A DNA stretch of 36,797 bases from Phycisphaerae bacterium (GTDB lineage Bacteria > Planctomycetota > Phycisphaerae > Tepidisphaerales > Tepidisphaeraceae): NCBI GenBank assembly GCA_030448225.1, contig JAUJNJ010000079.1, positions 1-36,797 of the forward strand. Reading direction: 5' to 3'. Made by a program: the position numbers and the translations under genes. Of this stretch, positions 30,768 to 36,797 are shown piece after piece; positions within the stretch are counted from its first letter, which is position 1, and every line of letters starts with the position of its first letter. A model generated the notes under the pieces. It had not been told where the DNA came from and made no database searches. It saw nothing but the letters and a program-made list of their open reading frames with translations.

Positions 30768-30859
30768 ACATGCAGCACCGGACCGGCGGATTAAGGACGC
30801 GACCGCCGATGCAAAGCCGCCGTGTGGTACATTGCCCGCTGGCAGAGGATGGGCCGACG

Positions 30860-31303
30860 ATGAAGCGGAAGATCAGAAGTGCGGTCTGGGGACAACTCGA
30901 AGGCGATCGACCAGCCGTTCGACGCGAAGATCCTGGAGTCGTGCCCGGCACATTGCCGCTCGGTACGCCATCGTCCTTCGACCCGACACGGACCTCGGCT
31001 TCGTCGGCAGGGTCTGGAGTTCCTGCTCGCCTTCGGTGACGGACATACGCCCGACGAGTGCGTTCGGCAGACGCGGGAAGCGTTCGTCGGCGTCGTCGCC
31101 TACATGATCGAAACCGGCCAGGACCTCGCCCGCGCCGGCGTCCGGAAAGCCGCAGCGGACCGAGCAGATCAACGTCCGCGTGACGGCCGAGGAAAAGCTG
31201 CTGCTGGAACAGGCGGCCAAGCCGCAAGGGGTTCCGCGGCGTGTCCGACTTCGTGCGGAACGCCAGCCTCGCCGGGCGCGCAACAGTCGGAGGCACCGTC
31301 GCC
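30860..31303 (+). CDS. HicB-like antitoxin with C-terminal ribbon-helix-helix (frameshifted, no HicA)
   Basis: A protein of about 145 residues. The N-terminus [10 protein letters not shown] and [12 protein letters not shown] lead into a HicB fold in another frame ([18 protein letters not shown], then [16 protein letters not shown] and [16 protein letters not shown]). A DNA-binding tail follows ([19 protein letters not shown] and [12 protein letters not shown]), as in HicB proteins with a DUF1778-like end. It lies 92 nt after gatB; TACATT at 30828-30833 may be its -10 box. No HicA toxin is found on either side. Frame changes are needed near 30895, 30945, 31010, 31140 and 31225. The true stop cannot be resolved; I end it before the next start. 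Possible roles are an orphan antitoxin or a stand-alone regulator. Confidence 0.68.
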
Positions 31304-31749
31304 GTGTCCGAACCGCTCCCGGTCATCCCGCTGCAGTACGCCGACACCCCGGCCGACCGCCCCGCCGCGTGGCAGCGGGTGACGCGCGTGGGCGCTCGTG
31401 CTGGCGTGGCTCTGCTGCGTGATCGGGTGGGCGTGCATCGCATGGGTGGACGTCGAGTCGGTGATCGGCTCGGGGCCGCTGCTCGCGACGCTGGGTCTGC
31501 TGATGCTGATCGGCGACTGCGCTCGCGGCGGCCCGAGTATTGGGTGCTCGGGTCGATGCCGCGCGCGATCTGCATCCTGTTCGTCGCGCTCGTGAACGTC
31601 CGCCGCTGGAGCCCCAACGACGCCGAGTGGCCGTTCACGATCATGGGCGGCGTCTACGCGCTGTTCGCCACCGCCGCCGCCGCGTGTGGGCGGGGCGACT
31701 CAACTCGGCCGCGGTCGGCGATGGCCGCGGCCGCGGGCGGATGGGGTAA
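31304..31749 (+). CDS. Small multi-pass membrane protein (frameshifted)
   Basis: An unrecognised protein of about 150 residues. The start is GTG at 31304 with GGAGG (31289-31293) 10 nt upstream; it begins MSEPLPVIPLQYADTPADRP. Three to four hydrophobic segments follow in mixed frames: LAWLCCVIGWACIAW, SGPLLATLGLLMLIGD, ICILFVALVNVR and IMGGVYALFATAAAA. The end is RLNSAAVGDGRGRGRMG with stop at 31749. Frame changes are near 31395, 31525 and 31690. The ribosome site overlaps the end of the HicB-like gene, so the two may be cotranscribed. Function unknown. Confidence 0.6.
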
Positions 31750-31902
31750 AGCGGTCGGGTCGTGATAAGATCGGAAGCCCGTCCGCCAAGCGCGACGTTC
31801 GCGCGCGGGGGCGCGGGGCCGGGCGAACGCGTGCATCAGAAGGGCTAACGGTGGCGATAAGGGCGGCGGCCGGTGCGGCCGGACGGATCGTTGTACCGAC
31901 AG

Positions 31903-32027
31903 ATGCGACGCCAAGCGCCTCGGCGCGCGCGCCGGGCGCGCTATCCTGGGAAGCGCCGCGTGTTGTCGGTCGTGCTCTCCACGGCCGCCCTCGGCGCGCG
32001 GCGATCCTCTGGTTCATTTGGTTCTAA
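31903..32027 (+). CDS. Tiny basic single-pass membrane protein (one frameshift)
   Basis: About 40 residues: an Arg-rich start (MRRQAPRRARRARYPGKRR) followed by VLSVVLSTAALGA and, after one frame change near 32000, AILWFIWF with stop at 32027. The layout is a positively charged cytoplasmic tail plus one membrane helix. It is too short for a family call, and a plausible upstream Met in the same frame (MRPDGSLYRQ) exists at 31873. Confidence 0.4.
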
Positions 32028-32230
32028 GCGGGCGGGGTGGAGCGCGCACGATCGCACGTTCCTCGTCTGCCGGAGGATTGCTGCGGGACCGGTGATCGTT
32101 AGATCGAGGGTTGAAAAGAACGACGGACGCGAAGCCGCGCATCAGTCCTCCTCGGCGTTCCATCCTCTCCGTGCCTGCGTGCCTGCGTGTCTCTGTCTGC
32201 AGCACTCCATATCCAGCACTAAGATTTACC

Positions 32231-32570
32231 GTGACGCCTCAGACCACGCCCATCTCGCTGGACCCTCAGCCGCGACGAGCACCTCGTGATCGAGTGGCAG
32301 GACGGCTGCCAAGTGGCGCGTCTACCCGATCGCGTTCCTCCGCTCGATGTGCCCGCGCCAAGTGCCGCCTCGTCCGCGACGGCGAGTCGGCCGGCGGCGA
32401 GAAGAAGAGAAGTCGCTGCTCACGGTGCCGCCGGGGAACTATTCCCGCCCTCCAGGCCCCTGCGCCGCGGAACTCGTCGGCAACTGACGCGCTGCGGATC
32501 GAGTGGTCCGGACGACCACGGCAGCGGGATCTACTCCTTCGCCTACCTCCGGCAGATCTGCCCGACGTGA
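32231..32570 (+). CDS. DUF971 domain protein (frameshifted)
   Basis: A protein of about 113 residues with a DUF971 (gamma-butyrobetaine hydroxylase N-terminal-like) domain. Family members occur alone or fused to Mrp-like ATPases or dioxygenases and are thought to bind zinc. Pieces in three frames give RDEHLVIEWQDGCQ, VYPIAFLRSMCP, AKCRLVRDGESAGGEKK, ALRIEWS and DDHGSGIYSFAYLRQICPT. The last block, ending IYSF-YLR-ICP, is diagnostic. The start is GTG at 32231 (TPQTTPISLD). Breaks lie near 32270, 32310, 32360, 32410 and 32500. It is probably intact in the organism. Confidence 0.72.
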
Positions 32571-32762
32571 TCTGTGGTCGCCTCGCACGGACGGGCCACG
32601 CCCTCGGCCGTCTGCATCACGGACGCGTACCGGCCTGCGGGAACGCCCCTATATTTCGGCCGCTCCACCGGCGTCTTCATGGTAAGCTTCGCGTCCCGAG
32701 GCTCATCACGAGCCGCTGAGCATTTCCAGGATCGACACGTCTGACGCCTGCGAGGGAGCGAA

Positions 32763-33572
32763 ATGATGCAGGATTCGCCGCAGCAGCGGAGCCGTCTCCG
32801 CGCGCGTTCACGCTGGTGGAGTTGCTCGTAGGTGATAGGCATCGTGCTGCTGGTCTCGATCCCGCTGCCGGTGCCGTCGCGGGGCGCGCGAGCGTGCAAA
32901 CACGACTGCGCGAGCCAGATGCGACAGGTCTACCTCTTCGCCCAGATGTTCGCCGCAGAGAACCAGAACAGCCTGCCCCGGCCGCCCGCATCGGCGAGAC
33001 CGGTAGTGCGGCGGGAGTCGACTCCACGTGCCGCGCAGGCGAACATCGGGCAGGCGGACTTCCGGGTCGGCGTCCTCTGGCGGTACCTGCCGGGCGACGG
33101 CCTGCGGCGTTCGCTCATCCGCTGCCCCAGCGACGGGGATGAACGAGCCCACCTCGGCGCGCCCTCGCCGGCCCGGACCGCAACATGAGCTACTCATTTC
33201 ACGCGCAGATCATCCGGAAGAATGATCTGGGAAGCGCAGCTCGTGTGGGGCACGCCGAACGGGCAAGCTGCTTGGCTCCTCGGCCACAAGATGAATTCCC
33301 GTGAAGCGGCCGGCCGAAAAGATCATGATCTACGAGGAGATCGGCCCCAACGACGGCATGTGCCCGGCCGTGGACCAACACCGACGACTTTGCCCACCGG
33401 CCGGCACGCGACTCAATCCACGATGTTCGCCACGCGAAAACGCGTCGCTGTCGAACCAGCAGGCCTGGCTCCAGAGCGGGCGCGGGAACTTGCCTTCTTC
33501 GACGGGCACGTGGAAACGGTGGCCTCTGGCTGTTATTCGGAGCAAGGACCGCTCCTACGCCCTTTCGACTGA
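32763..33572 (+). CDS. Prepilin-like protein (frameshifted)
   Basis: The second pseudopilin-type protein of the window, about 270 residues. The start MMQDSPQQRSRLR leads into FTLVELLV and GIVLLVSIPLP after repair of two indels, a prepilin leader and first helix. CASQMRQVYLFAQMFAAENQ is the typical segment after the helix. Later pieces are VLWRYLPGDGLRRSLIRCPS, NMSYSFHAQIIRK and KIMIYEEIGPNDG. The end AFFDGHVETVASG contains the Asp-Gly-His block of these families; stop at 33572. GAGGGAG is 4-5 nt before the ATG. At least six frame changes are present. It converges on radA. Confidence 0.72.
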
Positions 33573-33703
33573 GTAACGACCCGCGGGTGATGACCGGGCC
33601 GGGGCGAACCCGCCTGGTTTTCAGTGCGGTGGCAGGCACCTTCGGTCATGGTCGGCTCACCCCCGGCGACGGCGGGCGGGTCGGTGCGAGGCGGAGCCAG
33701 CGC

Positions 33704-35153
33704 CTACAGGTCCGCCATCGCCTGCGACAGGCGGCGGACCTCGGATGCCGCCGCCCAGCTTGGGGGAGGCGGCCGCCGAGGTGGGGGATGATGGCGTGGC
33801 CGACGTGCCGCAGCGCGCGACGCCTCGCGGAGGCGCGTCTCGAGCTGCGGCACGGTCCGCACCTCGCCGCCGAGGCCGAGTTCGCCCACGGCGAGCGTGC
33901 CGGGCGGCAGCGGGCGGTTCACGTGGCCGACGCGATCGCTGAGCGCGATCGCCAGGTCGATCGACGGCTCGGCCACCTTCACGCCGCCGGCCACGTTCAC
34001 GAACACGTCGTCGGCCGCCAGCCTCAGCTCCGCGCTTCTCCAGCACGGCGATGATCATCGCCACGCGGTCGCCGCTGCTGCCGCTCACCTTCCGCTTGGC
34101 CGCCGATCACGCTCGACGCCGTCGCCGCCTGCACCTCCAGCAGCAGCACCCGGCTTCCTGCATCGCGGCGGTGATCACGCTGCCGCTGGGCTGCATCGGC
34201 TTGCCGTCGGGGCCGGCCGCCGTACTGCTCGACGAACAGGTTGCCCGGGTCGGTCACCTCGCGCAGGCCCTCGCCGGTCATCTCGAACAGGCCCACCTCG
34301 TGCGTCGAGCCGAAGTTGTTCTTCACGCACCGCACGATCTGCAGGTGCGGAAGCGGTCGCCCTCGAAGTAGACGACGGTGTCGACGATGTGCTCGATGAT
34401 CTTCGGCCCGGCCAGCGTGCCCGCCTTGGTCACGTGGCCGACGAAGATGATCGCCGTGCCGGTCGCCTTGGCGAGGTAGACCAGTTCCATGCAGCAGTCG
34501 CGCGCAACTGCGTGTGACCGACCCGGGGGCGGCGGGGATGCCCGGCTTGTAGATCATCTGGATCGAGTCGATCACGACGACGCTCGGGCCGTGCTTGTGG
34601 ATCTGGTTGACGATCCGCTCGACGTTCGTCTCGGCGAGCACGAGCAGGTCGGGCGACGCGACACCGAGCGCAAAGGCGGAGCTTGGTCTGGGCGCGCGGA
34701 TTCCTCGCTCGTGACGTAGAGGACCTTCTCGGGCGCCGAGGTCGCCTTGCGACGAAGCGGGGCGCGCGGCCCTTCGGGCCCGCGGCTAAACGGGGGAGGG
34801 CGAGTTCCCGGGCAACCGAGGAGCAACGTGGACTTGCCGATGCCCGGTTCGCCGCCCACCAGGACCGCCGAGCCGGGGACGATGCCGCCGCCGAGGACGC
34901 GGTCGAACTCGCCGATGCCGGTGGGGCGGTGGGGGGCCTCGGCCTCGTCGATCTCGTTGAGCGCTGCAGCGCGGACGCGGCCTGGGTCGGATCGCCGGTC
35001 CCGAGCGGCGAGCGCGACGCGTCGCGCGCGTCGGCGGTGGGGGCCTTGTACTCCTCGAGGCCGTCCCACGTCCCGCAGCGTCCGCACTTGCCCATCCACT
35101 TGGGTGGACCGAGCCGCAGGAGTTGCAGAGGAACGGGTGCGCGTCTTGGCCAT
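33704..35153 (-). CDS. radA: DNA repair protein RadA (frameshifted, with insert)
   Basis: A RecA/Lon-like branch-migration ATPase of about 480 residues. The N-terminal zinc finger ([18 protein letters not shown] in repaired frames) is followed by [20 protein letters not shown] and Walker [21 protein letters not shown] and [20 protein letters not shown] are the Walker B region. The motif normally KNRFG reads KNNFG here (34312-34323), in [17 protein letters not shown]. The C-terminal Lon-like domain has [20 protein letters not shown] and ends SQAMADL at 33704. Between Walker A and VLYVTSEES an extra segment of about 20 residues is encoded by a palindromic element shared with the gatB leader. 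The ATG at 35153 precedes MAKTRTR. Breaks lie near 35130, 34960, 34820, 34740, 34690, 34500, 34355, 34225, 34100, 34030 and 33800. Confidence 0.9.
34764..34804. repeat. GCGGCCC element, copy 3, inside radA
   Basis: GCGGCCCTTCGGGCC (34767-34781) followed by GCGGCTAAACGGGGGAG matches copy 2 at 29189-29225 over about 33 nt, with few differences. It contains the palindrome GGCCC-TTC-GGGCC. It is read by radA in frames without stops: the TAG in it falls out of frame. Confidence 0.65.
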
Positions 35154-35253
35154 GAGTCCTGCCATTATAGCCGCCCGCCGGGCGCACCCTGACAAACGGC
35201 TAACTCTAACGATGCCCGGGCGCGGTCGCTGTCGGCGAGATGATCCCTCGGGC

Positions 35254-35964
35254 TCAGCCCCAGCTCGCCTCGCGGTCGGCGTGGGGGCGGCTGCCCATGT
35301 TCTTGAAGCGGGGGCGGAGCACGTGGACGAGGGCCCCGCCGTCGGGGGCGGTGAGGTCAGCGCCGATCCGCCCCACGAGCGACGGGTCGGCGTTGACGGC
35401 CTGCCCGCCGACGGCGATCAGCCCGGCGAAGTCGTGCCGGCGGCGCAGGTGTTCGATGAGGCGGGCGGCGGCGACGACGGAGGAGTCGAGGCCGATGCTC
35501 AGCAGCAGCGCGTCGGGCCGCAGGCGACCGACCACCTCGGCGGCGACCGCCTGCTCGTTCGACGACAGCCAGTGGATCCGCCAGTTCGCCCAGCGGAGAA
35601 AGTCGCACGTCATGCAGGCCGATCAGGTGGCTGTCCTGGCCGATGCCGGCGGCGACCGCGAGCGGGCCGAACGACTCCAGCGGCACGAACCGTGTGCCGC
35701 ACCCGCCGCATGAGCCGCAGCGTGTGGTGCGTGACGAAGTGCTCGTCGGCGTGCGTGACCCGCCCGCGGGCCCAGAGCGCCGCTGAGGTTCGCCGCCGGG
35801 CGCGAACAGCCGCAGGTAGATCCGCTGCGGCGACCACCGCCGCAGCGCGGCGTCGACCACCCGCGTCGCCGCCTCGACGTCGCGCCGGTGCAGCCGCCAG
35901 CCAGTGCCGCCTGCGGCTCGGCCGCGGCCCGGCCGAGGCGTCGGTCCCCAGCGCCCGCACGCAT
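35254..35964 (-). CDS. Cobalamin (B12)-binding domain protein (frameshifted)
   Basis: A protein of about 235 residues with an N-terminal helical cap and a C-terminal B12-binding Rossmann fold. The cap pieces are [20 protein letters not shown] and [20 protein letters not shown], as in the B12-binding regulators of the CarH/methyltransferase-cap type. The D-x-H-x-x-G motif is DSHLIGLH, supplying the lower cobalt-ligand His. [12 protein letters not shown] and [20 protein letters not shown] complete the fold. The stop is at 35254. No DNA-binding domain is visible, so it may be a partner or sensor. The start at 35964 is tentative; breaks lie near 35940, 35885, 35795, 35700 and 35620. It lies 100 nt upstream of radA on the same strand. 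Confidence 0.72.
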
Positions 35965-36231
35965 TCGACCCACACTACGCTCCGCCGCCCGGGGGTGCAA
36001 GCGATTCCCGGGTCGCGGGCGAGACATCTTCGCCCCCCGGTCGAGACCGCCGTCGGCCGAGGTCCTCCTCGAGCGCTCGCATCCCAGTACAACGACATCG
36101 ACCCGGCCACGAGTTTTTACTATTTCCATGTTGTGAAGCGAGATCGTTCGGCTGGGACGAGACAGCCGGAGACGGGGCTGGCCGGCCGGGCGCACGAGAA
36201 GCGGCCGCAGCGTCGCACCAGAGCCGGCTGT

Positions 36232-36797
36232 TCACGCCAGCGCCGCCTCGGCGGGCGCACGGGCAGCCGACGGTTCCGCCGCCACGGGCGGGCGCGGCGG
36301 GCCGCGCCATCAGCGGCAGCCGCCGCGAGGCACGCCAGGCCCAACGCCGCGTCGAGCGCGAGGGTGAGCGGGTACCCAGCCGCTCGGCGGCCCGGCCTCG
36401 CCACCAGGGCGCTGTAGGCGATCGTGAGGTTCATCATCGCCATGTACGCCGTGAACTGCGTCGCCGCGACGGCCGGCGTGCACAGGTCCATGAACAGCGC
36501 CGAGCGGGTGCCGTAGATCAGCCCCTGCACGAACGCGTAACCTGCGCGACGTCGCCCAGAACGCTGTCAGCGCCGCCGCCGCGCGTTCGGCCCTGCCGCC
36601 GCCGCCGCCTCCGCCGCCTGTCGGTCCACCGGCATGACCCAGCCGAAGCGGTGCAAAGGCGACGGCCAGCAGGAGCGTCGGCACCGTGATGACGATGCGA
36701 GCCGCGATCATCCGGCGGCGGCCGAATCGGTCGGAAATCATCCCGCCCAGCACGCACCCGACGGCGGGGCGGACCCCGGGCGCCCCGCCCAGCAACA
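36232..36797 (-). CDS. MFS permease, C-terminal part (partial, frameshifted)
   Basis: The gene runs off the right edge of the window, so its N-terminal half is missing. GGMISDRFGRRRMIAARIVI is the MFS cytoplasmic loop motif. It is followed by TVPTLLLAVAFAPL and, in another frame, VQGLIYGTRSALFMDL, CTPAVAATQFTAYMAMMNLT, IAYSALV and GYPLTLALDAALGLACLAA. The FMD-x-x-x-P-x-VAATQFTAYMA pattern resembles AmpG-like transporters, which import muropeptides, but that is only a similarity. After a further frame change the end reads AAEPSAARAPAEAALA with stop at 36232. The breaks are near 36540, 36405 and 36310. Confidence 0.68.

Noticed and set aside
30768..30859. A HicA toxin gene between gatB and the HicB-like gene
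   Set aside because: Only 92 nt are available and no frame there resembles HicA.
32159..32200. Tandem GTGCCTGC-type units before the DUF971 gene as a regulatory array
   Set aside because: Only two to three imperfect copies are present, without symmetry or a promoter; too weak to call.

Overview
The window is a high-GC (about 70%) bacterial chromosome segment that looks like Planctomycetota, most likely Phycisphaerae or a relative. This is inferred from the gene types: an adjacent DUF1800/DUF1501 secreted pair, a large PEP-CTERM protein built of autotransporter-type beta repeats, two prepilin-like proteins, a Tat-dependent Gfo/Idh/MocA oxidoreductase, and a GntR regulator carrying a LacI-like sensor. 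No phage, transposase, CRISPR array, rRNA or tRNA was recognised.

Layout. 0.35-3.6 kb: DUF1800 and DUF1501 proteins, after a poly-G tract. 3.9-6.5 kb: a DUF3592-like membrane protein and a B12-binding radical SAM protein (DUF4080 type). 6.7-9.2 kb (minus): a hybrid sensor kinase (DUF4118-GAF-HisKA-HATPase-REC). 9.5-11.7 kb (minus): a prepilin-like protein and a metallo-beta-lactamase-fold exonuclease-like protein. 12.0-13.1 kb: the GntR regulator. 13.6-15.0 kb (minus): the Gfo/Idh/MocA protein, divergent from a stand-alone response regulator. 15.9-17.3 kb (minus): a small hypothetical protein and signal peptidase I. 17.5-20.1 kb: a DUF1569 protein and an ABC-F ATPase. 20.7-26.2 kb: the giant PEP-CTERM protein, closed by a bidirectional terminator. 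26.4-29.0 kb (minus): a response regulator, a CorC/HlyC-type CBS protein and a PilZ protein. 29.3-33.6 kb (plus): gatB, a HicB-like antitoxin without HicA, small membrane proteins, a DUF971 protein and a second prepilin-like protein. 33.7-36.8 kb (minus): radA, a cobalamin-binding protein and an MFS permease cut by the window edge.

Two signals run through the window. First, about two thirds of the genes, including the normally essential gatB, are split by 1-2 nt frame changes. Several reconstructed breaks lie in G/C runs, and the last 8 kb is worst. This looks like uncorrected sequencing indels rather than gene decay, so I give whole-gene coordinates across the breaks. Second, the window holds several unrelated families of inverted-repeat or palindromic elements. 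Most are intergenic, but two appear to lie in frame inside conserved protein genes (the radical SAM gene and radA). These resemble the intragenic palindromic elements known from Rickettsia and are the most unusual thing here.

The genes do not form one pathway. They are cell-envelope and surface functions (secreted DUF1800/1501 proteins, signal peptidase, PEP-CTERM protein, prepilins) mixed with signalling (one kinase, two response regulators, PilZ, GntR) and housekeeping (gatB, radA, ABC-F).
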